Positions 37,403 to 49,510 of a DNA stretch of 64,000 bases are shown piece after piece. The stretch comes from Cymbidium sinense. Lineage: Eukaryota > Streptophyta > Magnoliopsida > Asparagales > Orchidaceae. The notes beneath the pieces are model-generated. The model was not told the origin of the DNA. It searched no databases and saw nothing but the letters and a program-made list of their open reading frames with translations. The position numbers and the translations under genes were made by a program. The DNA is taken from positions 84,642,925 through 84,706,924 of the forward strand of contig CM038225.1 in assembly GCA_021442155.1 (NCBI GenBank), written 5' to 3'. Position 1 is the stretch's first letter, and every line of letters starts with the position of its first letter.

Positions 37403-37666
37403 ATAAAAAACTCTAAACTCTAAATCCTAAACCCTAAACCCTAAACCCTAAATCCTAAACTCTAAACCTAAAACCCTAAACCTACAACCTTAAACCTACA
37501 ACGCTAACCCTAATCCCTAAAACCCTAAACCCTAAACCCAAATCCCAAAACCCTAAACCTTAAACCCTAAGCTCTAAACCTTAAAATCCTAAACCCAAAA
37601 CCCTAAACCCTAAACCCTAAACCCTAAAGCCTAAAGCCTAAACCCTAAAGTAACTGTAAACCCTAT
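37403..37666 (+). repeat. Telomere-like array
   Basis: CCCTAAA with CCTACAA and CCCAAAT variants. It leads to GRP copy 5. Confidence 0.85.
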
Positions 37667-38148
37667 GAATGGGAAAAAACTTGATGACAAGAACATCACC
37701 ATCAACTAGGCTTAGTCTAGATCTGGCGGTGGAGGTAATGGTGGATATGTTATCACATTGGTGGTGGTGGATCTGAAGGTGTTGGTGGGTATGGAGGTGG
37801 TGGTTCAAAGCAGTGGTGGTTATGGAAGCGGTAGGAGTGATGGGGGTTACAGCCGCGGTGGTGGTAGAGGGAGAGATCAGGGATATGTTGGTGAATCCCA
37901 CAACTTGAGAGGTTGCAAAGTTCTTATGGGAACTGGAGAAACTGAACAATAGCTAATTCAATATGTTACTTATGGAACTATGTCATTATAGTAGAGATGG
38001 TTTTACTTTTCTAGGGATTTTTATTTGCTTTATGGGTGCTTGTTCTTGATCTATGTCGTTGCTTGTGTCTTGGAAAACTTAGTGTGCTACTTGGTTGATG
38101 AAATCAAAAAAAAATGTTGAATTTAAATTCATTCATTTTTTAAAAAAA
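37667..38148 (+). pseudogene. GRP fragment, copy 5
   Basis: Starts at gaatgggaaaaaacttgatg. The Gly-rich run GGYGGGG, SSGGYGSGRSDGGYSRGGGR and GRDQGYVGESHN is readable across one frameshift at about 37800. The ending GNWRN has become GNWRN-like (gggaactggagaaactga). It pairs with copy 6 as a tandem duplication of about 744 bp. An open frame of 103 codons on the minus strand is not coding. Confidence 0.85.
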
Positions 38149-38410
38149 CCTTAAACACTAAACCCTAAACTAAAACATAAAACCTAAACTTAAAACCTTA
38201 TATTTAAACCCTAAAAAACATAAACTCTAAGCACTAAACACTAAATCTTAAACCCTAAACCCTACACCCTACACTCTAAACCTTAAACCCTAAACCCAAA
38301 AACCCTGAACGCTAAACCCTAAACCATAAAACATACTACTCTAAATCCTAAACCCCAAACCCTAAAGCCAAAACCATAAACCCTAAACACTAAAGTAACC
38401 CTAAACCTAA
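38149..38410 (+). repeat. Telomere-like array between tandem GRP copies
   Basis: CCCTAAA with CACTAAA and CCCTACA variants. It forms the spacer of the GRP5-GRP6 tandem. Confidence 0.85.
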
Positions 38411-38894
38411 GAATGGGAAGAAAACTTGACGGCATAAACATCACCATCAACCAGGCTCAGTCTAGATCTGGCGGTGGAGGTAAAGGTGGAGACTATGGTT
38501 ATCTCATTGGTGGTGGGGGAGGTGTTGGTGGGTATGGAGGTGGTGGTCGGAGCAGTGGTGGTTATGGAGGCGGAGGAGCGACGGAAGTTACAGCCGCGAT
38601 GGCAGTAGAGGGAGAGATTGGAGATATGTTGGTGAATCCCACTACTCGAGAGGTGGTGGATGTTCTGATGGGAACTGGCAAAATTGAACAACATCAAGTT
38701 TGATCTACTGCTTATGGAACTATGTCATTATAGTAGAGATGATTCTACTTTTCTAGGGTTTTTGATTTGCTCTATGGGTGCTTGTTTTTGATCTATGTCG
38801 TTGCTTGTGTCTTGGAAAACTTGGTGTGCTACTTGGTTGATGAAATCAAAATAAAATGTTGAATTTGAATTCATTCTTTGTTAAAAATCATTAA
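38411..38894 (+). pseudogene. GRP fragment, copy 6 (best preserved)
   Basis: The clearest copy. In one frame from 38413 it reads KLDGINITINQAQSRSGGGG, KGGDYGYLIGGGGGVGGYGG and GGRSSGGYGGGG. After a one-base shift at about 38577 it reads SDGSYSRDGSRGRDW, ESHYSRGGG and SDGNWQN-stop (38690). The NITxNQAQSRS end of the RRM and the Gly-rich tail are diagnostic of class IV glycine-rich RNA-binding proteins such as GRP7. The RRM body, start codon and promoter are absent. It heads the third composite unit. Confidence 0.88.
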
Positions 38895-39217
38895 AACCTA
38901 AACCCTAAACTAAAACTTAAACCCTAAACCTAAAACATAAACCCTAAACCTTAAACACTAAACTTTACACCCTAAACCCTAAACCCTAAGAAACCTAAAC
39001 TCTAACCACTAAACCCTAAACCCTAATGCCTAAACCATAAACCTTACACACTAAACTCAAAACCCTAGACCCTAAAACCCTAAACCCTAAACCCAAAACC
39101 CTAAAACCCTAAACCCTAAACCCTAAAACCTATCACCCTAATCCCTAAACCTTAAATCCTAAACTAACCTTAAACTAACCCTAAACCATAACCTTAAGCC
39201 TTAAACCCTAAACCTTG
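38895..39217 (+). repeat. Telomere-like array
   Basis: CCCTAAA units with several CTAACC variants. It ends at the third junction block. Confidence 0.88.
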
Positions 39218-39345
39218 AATAAAGATGTCATTAGGAGTAGATCTAAAGAATGACCTAATCCTAACATAGTTATGGTAGCCAAAGAAAATGTATTCAATAG
39301 ACTTTCCCTTGACTATTAGAGATTTGAATACCCTAAACCCTAACC
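39218..39345. repeat. Composite-unit junction block, copy 3
   Basis: Matches 5259-5395 and 18311-18430 (gatgtcattaggagtagatc, then agactttcccttgactatta). Confidence 0.8.
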
Positions 39346-40825
39346 CTATATTATATTATAATACCATATATTATAGTATAATGTAACATCATATATTTGA
39401 GCATGTAGTGATGTGTTTTTGGATGTTATAAGATGTTTTGAAATGTTTTAGTATATTATGGTATTGTGCCCTATAATCTATATTAATATAAATCATAAAA
39501 TATTGATTTAATAAATTAAATGTTGAAATTTGTTAAATTTGAAGTTGGAATTAGGTTGTAGTACCAAAGGTGTGCTATGACACTTGTAGTCTAAAAAGTA
39601 AGATTTTATATTCATAATAAATATTATATTTTGTAGAATAATATAACATCATATATCATAATATATTATTCTGCATTTTAAATTCTTTTAGTATTTTACA
39701 ATCATGTAGTCGAGCCTACACTAGCAATATTTATAAAAATGTTGATTTAGACTTCAAAATGGTGGAACTTGGCCAAATTCATAATAGATAGAGAATGACA
39801 TCATAATATATTATTTTAATTTAAAATATGTAAATGATATATAATTTTCTATTGTTTAGACTAATTTTATGATTTTTTATCTTAAGGTACCAATTATGAT
39901 GTGATATGCAATATAATATAATATAATATGTTATAGTGTATTATAATATAGGATGCCATAACAAAGTATAACATCATGCATTATAGCATACCATTATGTA
40001 TTACTATGTATTGTTTAGCATATTTTAGATTGTTATAGTATGATGTAATAGAGTTTGTACTAGCATAATTCATAAAAATACTTATTTATAGGCTGAGATG
40101 ATGGGATTTGGACTAATTTAAGGTAAGCTTTAGGGAATATCATTGGGGGTGTGCTATGGTGTGTCATTTAATCAAAAGAATGGAATTTTGCATTCAAAAA
40201 TAAATGTTCATTTTTCAACCAAATTTTATAAATTTTTTGCTTAAAGTGATTCATTTTAAGGTTTAATGTAAGATAACATATTATATGAAAGTATATTAAA
40301 ATATAATGTACATAACAATATAACTTCACATATATATGAATGTGGTGGTGTGTTACTAAATCTTATTGTACATTTTAGTATGTTTTACTTTTGTTATAAT
40401 ACATTGGCCCAGAACTCACAAAATGTTAATTTAAAGGTTGATATGGAAGAATATGGCCAAATTCACAACACACAGCAAGAAGCAAACCAAATTATGCTAT
40501 TTAATACCATTTCAAATAGAAAAATAATACTTTTACATCCAAAATGAGCATTATTCATATTTTGAAAAAAAATTATTATTTATTCCTTTTAAGTGATTCT
40601 AATGATGTGTAATGTTAGACAATATATTATATAATAGCAAATTATAATATAATATAGTGTGTTAATTCACACTATAATATCTTTAGCATGATATTTTATA
40701 GTTAGTTTGAGCTTGCACCATCATAAATCATAAAATGTTGATTACAATGTTAAGATGATGTAATTTTAATGAATACATTATTAGGATTTTTGTTGAAGTA
40801 GTAAAGGTGAGCATAAGAGTAGAAA
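39346..40825. repeat. AT-rich satellite, copy 3
   Basis: Same monomer landmarks at about 39490, 39735, 40071, 40405 and 40725. The palindrome is present in altered form (gaacttggccaaattc at about 39765; gaatatggccaaattc at about 40450). No genes. Confidence 0.75.
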
Positions 40826-43255
40826 TAAGATTTGATTTGTCAAGGACATGGAGGGATATCTGCTAGGGGATCACACATGCATCAAACATGACATGTGAGG
40901 GGTCTATGTTAAGGGCATAGAAGAAGAAAATCTATTGGGTATAAGGTTTGAATTTGATTTGATTATAAATTTGTGGAAAGAAGATCCGCTACGGATAACA
41001 ATCTATAATCCACCAAGGATTAAGATTGAATCAAATTTAATTTATTTTGTTTTAATTGATTTGTAGGCATATATGCTAGAGATATGGGCTCGAGTTCTCT
41101 AGGGATCGGGTATATGAACCTTCCACTATGGAAGCAGGTTTGGGCTATTCACTGGGGATTAGGATCTAAGTTTGATTTCATAGGTTTGTTTGGGGATGTA
41201 TCCGCTGGGGATAAGAGTTTGGTTAGATTTTTGTGATTTAGACTCTACTAGGGGAGTTGGTTTAATTTGGTTCCACTAGGGAGGTTAGTTTTGAAGTTGA
41301 TTTATCTGCTTCACTTGTTTATATATTATTTGGGGCTCCAGTAAGGAGAAGGGTGTGATTCAACTCCACTGGAAAAAATCAGATTAGGTTTAATTTAATC
41401 TGAGTTAATGTATGAACCTTGTTGGTGTGCGATGGACCCACTAAGAAGAGGGTATATCATCCTTGACCTACCTCAGGTTTATAAATCCAAAGGGATAGTC
41501 TACCGGCTGTGGGGTAGAGCTATCCAACTTAAGGGGTTTCCTTTTGGTGTGCAATGGCTATGCTAGGAAGAAGATGTAGCAGACTTACATCTTCTAAAGT
41601 GTGGAACAACTGCTAGGGTGACCTATTGGATGCACAATAAATTGAATATGACCTGGGGCAACTACTTAGTTAATGCCGCTGGGGACTTATTTCAACTCAA
41701 AAGTAATCAAGATTAATTTTATCTTAAATTCATGTGATTTGATATGGTTTGTTTGGTTTAGTTTTATTTTGAATTTAGGGTATATTAATTGGGGATGTGA
41801 GCTCAGTCAATTTAAATGATTTAATTTATGGACCATGTTGGTGTGTAATGGACTCACTGAGGATGGGCTATATTGCACTTATCCTATCTCAAAATTATAA
41901 ATTGAAAGGGATAGTCTACTAGTTGTGGGGTAGAGCTAGCCAACCTAAGGGGTTTCCTTTCAGTGTGTAATGGTTGTGCTAGGACAAAGGCGTAGACTTA
42001 CATCTTCTAAAGCAGGGAATAATCGCTGGTGCGACTTCTTGGAAGCACAACAAACCAAACTTACTTAGGGGTTCCTACTGATTAAATGTTATTGAGGACT
42101 TATATCAACTCAAGAGTAGTCAAGCGATTCCTATAGGGAGTTTTGCTAACACTGCCTTAAAGGTAGGGTGTCTTCTTGGGAAAATGTACCACTAGGGGTA
42201 TCCTTATAATCTATAAGTGAATATATATATTTTTTATATGTAGAAAGCCTACTGAGAAGGGGCTATGTCAGCCTTAACCTATCTAAGATTTACTAGACCA
42301 ATAGAGAATCTAGAAATCCATAAGATGGATTCTCCAACCATAGGGGTAGTTACTAGGAAAGGAGATCTATCCAATCCGATAGTAACTCGGGTAGTGTCTA
42401 AATGGACTCACAAAGAATGTGATCCAAATACAGTGCCCACTATGGAGGTGCTGATAGGTCATTATCCTGAGCTCTAGAAAATAAAGCCTATAAGTATGCG
42501 GTGGCGAACTCAAGGAGAAAGCATAATAGACTTACATCTATCCTAAGGTGCGAGAACAAACCAACCTAAGGTGTATCCATCAGCATAGTGAGAACCAACC
42601 AAACCTAAGGTTCCCGTCGGTGTACCAATCAATCTGGAAAGAAAGCATGTAGGCTTATAACTTTCTAAGCATAACTTATCATCAAGATAGTCTATCATCG
42701 ACTGGACAATTGTTATCTGACTTAGAGTAACTACTAAGCAGGAAGCCCCGAGGATGAACTGGACCCAAGCTTGAAATAGTAAGGAGGGATGGAGCCGCTA
42801 GGGGCCTTATCCTAAATCTCAAATATACTCTACTCATTCAATGCACAAAGGCTAATCCAAGAAGAAAGTGCAGTAGGGTTGCTTACCGGCCAACATGAGG
42901 TAGCTTACCTGCCATGTTGTAAGGCCTACCAAACTAACAAGGCGTTTGTCGATGTACAGTGGCCAAGTAAGGAAGAAAAGTGTAGCAGACTTACATCCTC
43001 CAAAGCAAGAAGATCAATAGGGTGACACACTAGCAGGATAACACATTAGCCCAACCTAGAGCAGCTACTGAGTGAGTGCCATTAGGGGCATTATCTCAAC
43101 TCAAAGTTGCCCGTGACAAAATATATGAGTTTGTTTTATATATTTATGTGTAGTTTGTGTTTGTGTTATGTCGATGGAGGATAGGATGCCACTCGCAAAC
43201 AAGAAATCTTTCAGCATGGAAGAGATTCACTTCGAAATGAAATTTTCATTGATGA
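40826..43255 (-). repeat. Gypsy 3' noncoding region, copy 3
   Basis: About 250 bases longer than in copies 1 and 2: the segment cactgaga...gggctatatt...tctactagttgtggggtaga is present twice (about 41430-41600 and 41850-42000), a local tandem duplication. No coding sequence. Confidence 0.65.
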
Positions 43256-44430
43256 TTATTATTTTTAAACATAATTTACAATATTTCCTTAAGTAGAACC
43301 CATTGATTATAAGCATTGGGCGCTCTCCCTGATGATTAATATGCTGAAAAGATTCTCCTTGGTAGGCCTTCTCTATGGCAAAAGGTCCTTCCCAAGTGGG
43401 TTCAAACTTGCCTCCCATCTTACAACGAATAACAATTGATCTCTTTAGAACTAAAATAAGCTCTCCTACTTGAAAAGCTCTAGAAAGAACCAACTTACTA
43501 TGAGCTTGAATCATTTTAGCTTTATACAATTTGAGGTTTTGGCATGCCCATTGATGTATCTCCTCCAAACCTTTGAGCTCTTCTAACTGTAACTTGGTGT
43601 TATGCTCTATTGTGATCTTGCTACCCACAGCTATCCTTAATGATGGGTATTGGACTTCTATTGGTAGAATGACTTCAAACCCATTCACTAAGAAAAAAGA
43701 GTAGACTGAGTTGGAGTTCTAAATGTGGTGCGATAGGCCCACAATGCTTCAACTAACTGTAACATAGTCGCTTGTTATTATCGAGTTCCTTCTTTAGTAT
43801 TTGGATGTTAGTTTTGTTGAAGGCTTCTACTAAGTTGTTTGGCTTCAGGTAGTTGATGCTAGAATATCTCCAATCCATACTATGTATCTGCGAAAAGAAG
43901 TTGATCTCAATGCTCTTAAATGCTATACCATTATCAGATATAATTCATCGAGGAACTCAACACTATATATGATATGGTTCCTAAAAAACTAGAGCACTTG
44001 CTGACTTATGACCTCTATGAGCATAATTTTCTTCACACATTTAGAAAAGTAGTTAGTAACAGCTAAGATGAACCAATGACTATTAGAAGAAGAAGGATCA
44101 ATCAGACCCACTATGTCAGTACCCCAACACTCGAATAGCCATGAGGCCACTGTAGGATTTTGAATGTTGGGTGGTTAGTGTAGGACCACACCATCTATTC
44201 GACATTGGTGGCATCACCTAGCCATATCCATGCAATCTTTGATCATCAACAACCAGTAGTATCCTAGTATTTTGATCTTGGCTTTCATCTTCAAATATGA
44301 TTGGTTGGCTCCACATAATCCTGAGTGTACCTCAATCACAATCCTATGGGCTTTGTGCTTTTCTAAACAACATAACCACATAGGATAGAAAGACCACTGA
44401 CATAAGACACCATCCATGAGAGCATAGGAC
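43227..44430 (-). pseudogene. Gypsy integrase remnant, copy 3
   Basis: The C-terminal domain is open for 153 codons at 43227-43688 (LEELKGLEEIHQWACQNLKL, KAKMIQAHSKL, KMGGKFEPTWEGPF). The N-terminal zinc-binding part at 44214-44417 reads HRIVIEVHSGLCGANQ and GYYWLLMIKDCMDMAR. The catalytic core between them is frameshifted. The long open stretch is a remnant, not a free-standing gene. Confidence 0.82.
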
Positions 44431-44555
44431 AGTGCTCTCTACTTCATCTGATTGGCTTGGGACTTCTCTTGAGATATTTTTCTTTTATATAGGTAATCCA
44501 TAAATGGTTACCGTCGATCTGACTCATCGTCCTTCTTGAAATGACAACCTCCCTT

Positions 44556-45200
44556 TTAAGAGAGTACTTTGATGATTTCAATATCAATAAGAGATAAGAC
44601 TTGTCTACTTTGGACCTTTATTGATATGGACTCATCCTCTGGACATGCCAACTCCTTAGCAAGCTTGGCTAAAGAATATGCTATGGCATTCTCTCCTTGA
44701 GGAATCTTATAAATGGTAATCTCTAGGATTTGGGAAAATAACTCCATGGTGTACTTGTGGTAGTGATGGAGCTTGGGCATTATAACCATATAGGACCCAA
44801 TGATTTAGTTGATAATTAGTTGAGAATCCTTGAAAATGTTGATGTTTTGGATGTTTATAGTAACGACTAACTCCTGATTGGCAATCAGAGGCTAATATTT
44901 GGCTTTGTTGTTGGTGCAAGGATTGGATAGATAATTTGAGAATCTCATCATATCATGGTCTAGAGTTAATAGAAATATTCCTACCCTTACCTTTCTTGGA
45001 ATAGTAGATTATGGTTCTTCTCCTCTTTTAGAGGAAGCCACACCATCAAAGTACATCTCCCAGCAGTGAATTCTAGTATCCCCTAAGTTCATGATTTGTT
45101 TATTGGGGTGATCATCATTAAGTGAAGAGTTAGTAAGAAGTGGGTGTGTTGCTAAGAAATTTGCTAGCGCTTGTCCTTTCACTACATGGAGGGGCACAAA
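44556..45200 (-). pseudogene. Second RNase H (Tat type), copy 3
   Basis: From high to low coordinates: WEMYFDGVASSKRGEEP (45009-45060), then a frameshifted core. The C-terminal part is open at 44556-44789 (YKIPQGENAIAYSLAKLAKE, LACPEDESISIKVQ). The order matches the aRNase H of Tat elements. Confidence 0.75.
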
Positions 45201-46530
45201 AGTAATGAAAAATTATGAGAGGATCATGGAACATCATGCCAGCCGACTAGATAGCGTCAGTCGTGTCATGAGATACTATTGTAGATTAATCCTAGAGATC
45301 AAGTTCACCTTATGATAAAGCATGTAGTGTTATAGCTTTTGGGATGCAAAGATTAAAGCTAGGCAATGCTTCTCAATGGGTGGATAATTAGCCTTGGCTG
45401 GGTTTAGAAAATGGTAGTAGAGTGCATTTTCATTCCCTTCATCATTGGCTTGGGCTAACAAAGCACCAAGGGAGTCAACTAATGCAATAGTGTAAAGTAT
45501 GAGTGGTTTTCCCAAGATAGGGGTTGATCAAACTGGTGGCATTATCAAGTAATGCTTGATGACTTCGAAGGCATGCTCACACTTGTCATCCCACTTGAAC
45601 TTGGTATCCTTTTTGATAAGTACTGAGAATGGATGACATCTTCTTGAAAGGTTGGATATAAAGCATCTTAGATATGCCATTTACCCTCGGAATGATCTGA
45701 GTTGAGTTAAATATTTATTTGGTGGCATTTATAATATTTCCTTGATCTTCTTTAAATCGATTTTGATTTCCTGGTGTAGGACAACAAACCCATGGAATTT
45801 CCCAGAAGCTACTCTAAATGCACACTTCAGGGGGTTCATTTTGAGGTTAAATTATTTTAACTGTTCAAAACTACTCTCAAGTGAAAGAGATGGTTTTCCT
45901 TTTCTCTACTTTTGACCAAGAGATCATCAACATAGCACTCAACTTGATGATGAATGAGTTAATTAAAGATTCAAGTTATAGCCCACTGGTATGTAGTACC
46001 GGCATTTTAAGGCTGAAAGGCATAACTTTATAGCAATCGATTTTGATCGCGATTATAAAAGTAATGTTTCTTTCATCTTTAGGGGCCATATTTATTTGGT
46101 TATATCTAGATGAGCCATCCATGAAAGAGAAGACTAGATGAGATGAGGAAATGTCCACCATCACCTCTCAGATTGGTAGTTAAATTTTTTTTTTACATGC
46201 CTTATTTAAATCCCTAAAATCAATGCATATGTGAGTTTGGCCAATATTTTTATTAACTAGGATGACACTGGCTAACCAGATTGGGTATTTTTCTTCTCAG
46301 ATGAAGACAACATCGATCAATTTCTTGACTTCAGAAATTACATATTGTTCTATGTCTAGTCGCATGCATCTAGAAGCTTGCTTGATAGGGTTAGTAGGGT
46401 CTATTACTAGTTTATGGACCGATATTTCAGGAGCCAATCCAAGCATCTCTTCATAACTCCATACAAAGCAGTCCTTCAAAATAGTCAATAGCCTTACTAA
46501 GTCATTGGTTTCAATTTCATTCAACAAAGA
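45201..46530 (-). pseudogene. Gypsy reverse transcriptase and RNase H, copy 3
   Basis: The RT start is open at 46297-46527 (DCFVWSYEEMLGLAPEI). FMDGSSRYNQINMAPKDERN lies at 46070-46120. The catalytic box CYVDDLLVKS is intact at about 45910-45940. RNase H (PLILYTIALVDSLGALLAQA) lies at 45330-45515. Frameshifts separate the pieces. Confidence 0.85.
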
Positions 46531-47915
46531 AATGATGTATATCAGTCGTGAATTTACTTCAGTTCCTAAGTTTATTTCCTTGAGCTCATCGATGGTTGAC
46601 TTGATCTCTTCTTTGAACTTTGGTGATGCATCTTTGACTTCAAAATCATCTGAATCATTTGAAGTTTCTAAGCCTCCTCATATGAGTTTATGTGATTTGA
46701 AAAGAACCTATCAGATTCCAAATGATTGGTGATGACTAAGCAGTAACTGTCATCATCGACTGGACCCACTGTATCAAATCCTAGTCCCAATCGTTATTGA
46801 GAGCTTTTGCATTTGTTCTTCTATACTCTTTTAGAGTAATCTGACCTGTATTTTGACTAAGTATGTGGGATTAACCCTTTCTTTTCTAAATTATGAGCAC
46901 ACCGCAAGTACCAATCAAAAGGTAATTCTATTAAATATTTATATGAATCATCCTCAAGTTCTACATCAATATATAGACTTGAGGATGATGCTCCCAAAAA
47001 GAACCTTTGAGTCTTCACAACTATGAATGACTTAGGGGCTTCCTTAACTACCAAACCCACCCTCAGCTTCTTGAGAGGAAAGTGGGGTTAGAGATAAGGT
47101 TCACAATGGATGCCTAACTATTTCACATATAGACTTGGATACACTTATTCTTTGTTTTGGAGCCCGATCTTCATCGCTATTTGGCTCAAGTGTCACCTCC
47201 AAGGGAATCTACTACTAAGAAGATTTGTCTAGTGTGCTAGCCATATAAGACTCATCCTATGAACTAGATTCGAAGTTTAAATAGATAGAAGGTGTACTCC
47301 TGGTGGCAAGGACATATCTTCTATTAGGTGGCCAATAAAGAGATTTTCCACCCCTAGGACTGCCTCTGAACTGGCCTCTTCCTCTACTTAGTGGAGGTCA
47401 AGCCATCCTACCCATATGTTCGAATGGAGTAACTAACTGTGGGTAGAATATAATGTCAGGCTCCACTTCCTCCTCCAAGTCTATTTTTGCTCCCTTTTAT
47501 TATTTTTTCATTTTCTCTTTTCTTTACTTTTCTTTTTATTTTTTCTTTCTTTTTCTTTTTTTTCTTTTATTTTTAAACTTTGGCCAAGTTTATGAGAATA
47601 GACTTGTTGATTTTGAGGGAGGTAGTAAGCCACATCCTCATATATGCTAATCTCGTGAACTATAAATGGCTGGAGATCTCATTTGACATAGTAGATGATC
47701 CCACCTTTCACGAACTTCATACACAGATGCAGAGAGGATGGAACTATGTTGTTCTCATGTATCCATGGTCTCCCAAACAAAGCATCGAAAGATGTATCCG
47801 ACTCTATAATGTGAAACTTGGCTTTAGTCTTCCAATCATCTATCTCTAAGGGAAACACTATGGAGCCTAAGACCTATTGACCTCACTTTTGGAGTGTTGA
47901 TTCAATCTTACCATC
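46531..47915 (-). pseudogene. Gypsy protease C-terminal half and linker, copy 3
   Basis: Same layout as in copies 1 and 2: a protease tail at 47740-47880 (reads with frame breaks as DSDASFDALFGRPW), a polypyrimidine tract coding Lys/Glu at 47490-47575, a Gly/Pro-rich piece, then a linker open at 46857-47060. The coding resemblance ends at about 47915, as in the other copies. Confidence 0.72.
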
Positions 47916-48022
47916 TTAAACTTAAAAGACCTCTAGACACTAAGACTTCCCTTATCATAAGGCACTTCTAACAATTAAGCAAGCACTTAACCTAAGCCTA
48001 AAGACTTGAAGGGTAAACCATA
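47916..48022 (-). other. Gypsy leader, copy 3, cut by insertion
   Basis: Follows copies 1 and 2 (cactaagacttcccttatca, taacctaagcctaaagactt) up to accatagga. It then jumps to unrelated AT-rich sequence at 48023. Confidence 0.75.
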
Positions 48023-48025
48023 GGA

Positions 48026-48327
48026 TATCTTTTACTAAAGAATATTTAGATAAAGAATATAAATGACTCCTGGATTTATTAAAAGTCAATATTGCTAATA
48101 GTCAACTAGAAGTATTCCCAGAAGAAGAATTTTCCATATCAAAGCACCATTAGGAAACTTAGATGAATGGAATGTAACTAGTTATATGATAATAAAACAA
48201 CACTATGAGTTTGCTCTTAGTTCAACCACTTTGAACAAAATATCAACCAGTGATTTATGTAACTAAATGGAAATTAGTATAAAAAAGTTAAAAAATTTAA
48301 ATCATTATTACAAAAAAAGATATAAAC
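48026..48327 (+). repeat. Terminal direct repeat, left copy
   Basis: Shares about 300 bp with 52105-52402 (taaagaatatttagataaag, atatgataataaaacaacac, aaaatatcaaccagtgattt). It holds a short coding remnant with stops, probably the start of the first viral reading frame. Confidence 0.85.
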
Positions 48328-48389
48328 CTATTCTTTGGACTACTAGTACTAGTAATATACCTGAATTAGGAAAGAGAATATTAGACTAT

Positions 48390-49510
48390 CAATAAATTCT
48401 GAATAATAATATTGCCACAACTGCCATACCTGTTGAATGTGTCTCTACAGAATTTGATTTACTAGAAATAAAACCACATGAAATTTTGTCGTGGTATCCG
48501 TCGACTAAACAAAACAATATACAAACACCCAACAAAGGTAATATACAAGGAGCAATATGAATTAATGAAATCATAAATGTCAATGAATCATAAAAGATAG
48601 ATGAATTAATATCTATTTTACATCAGCATCAATTTATGAACAACACACATCAAACGACATCTATAGATAGAGAACTTACTGAAATATCTACGGTAACTAC
48701 TTTAGCAAGTACTAGTAGCGTCGGATCATCCATTACTTCAACCTCAAGACAATACATACCACCTAGTGCTAGAAGAATTCAGACACTTATAAATTATCCA
48801 CCGACTAATATCCCAAAGGAACGTTCACATGAACCAATTAGTGGACAAGGTATTTACTTAAACTTAGATTGTTGTAAAAATATAGCAGAAACTATTGATA
48901 AATGGACTCAAGAAAATAGTCTAGCTATTTACAATTATAATCTCCAATGAGAAGATGCATATAACTTTATCGAAAATACTTTGATAGGTATCTATAAAAA
49001 ATGGATTCTTGGACTTAATTCAAACCAAAAATAAGAAATTAGAAATACTTATTTAGCTGAAACCATAATAGGTACACCAAGAAAATGGGTAAGATTATAT
49101 GAAGATTACATTAAAAGTGAATTCTTAGGGTACTGAACTAGATTCACTATAGAAGAAGAAAAAGCTAAAAAATAATCTGAAATTGCAAAACAAAAACTTA
49201 TAGTTCTTAGTAATTGCAATATTTGTTATTTAAATGAATACAATTGGGAATATTAACAATTCTTTTATGATATTCTTGCACCAGAGCGAAGCCAATTTCT
49301 GGATACATTCTTCTACAAATTACCTGAACCATATAACATATATGGAGTAAACAATTTCTTCAACAATATCCTACATATATAACCTTAGGAAGTAGAGTTT
49401 TATTTGCTAAAGAAAAATTAACAGAAGCCTGCCAACAAATTGATTTACATCAACAAAATAAAAAAATAAACAATTTTTATGTTGTGCTAAGAATGATCTT
49501 GTAGCACATC
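48390..49510 (+). pseudogene. Viral structural-protein-like remnant, first part
   Basis: A plus-strand reading with internal stops. A Ser/Thr-rich stretch is open at 48636-48950, followed by an Asn/Lys/Tyr-rich region with repeated aromatic residues. Its position upstream of the RNase H-like tail suggests a coat-protein region, but I cannot name a family motif and no CCHC zinc knuckle is visible. Its last 540 bp are duplicated immediately downstream. The coat assignment is inference only. Confidence 0.4.

Larger units (their letters stand above)
40826..48022 (-). mobile_element. Ty3/gypsy retrotransposon remnant (Tat/Retand type), copy 3
   Basis: Third copy, with the same order and the same gag deletion. 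Its leader is cut at 48022 by the pararetrovirus-like insertion. It keeps a YVDD box that the other copies have lost, yet is otherwise broken by stops and frameshifts. Confidence 0.85.

Noticed and set aside
43227..43688. A 153-codon minus-strand gene
   Set aside because: It is the C-terminal domain of the gypsy integrase. It has no start context and lies in line with the other pol remnants.
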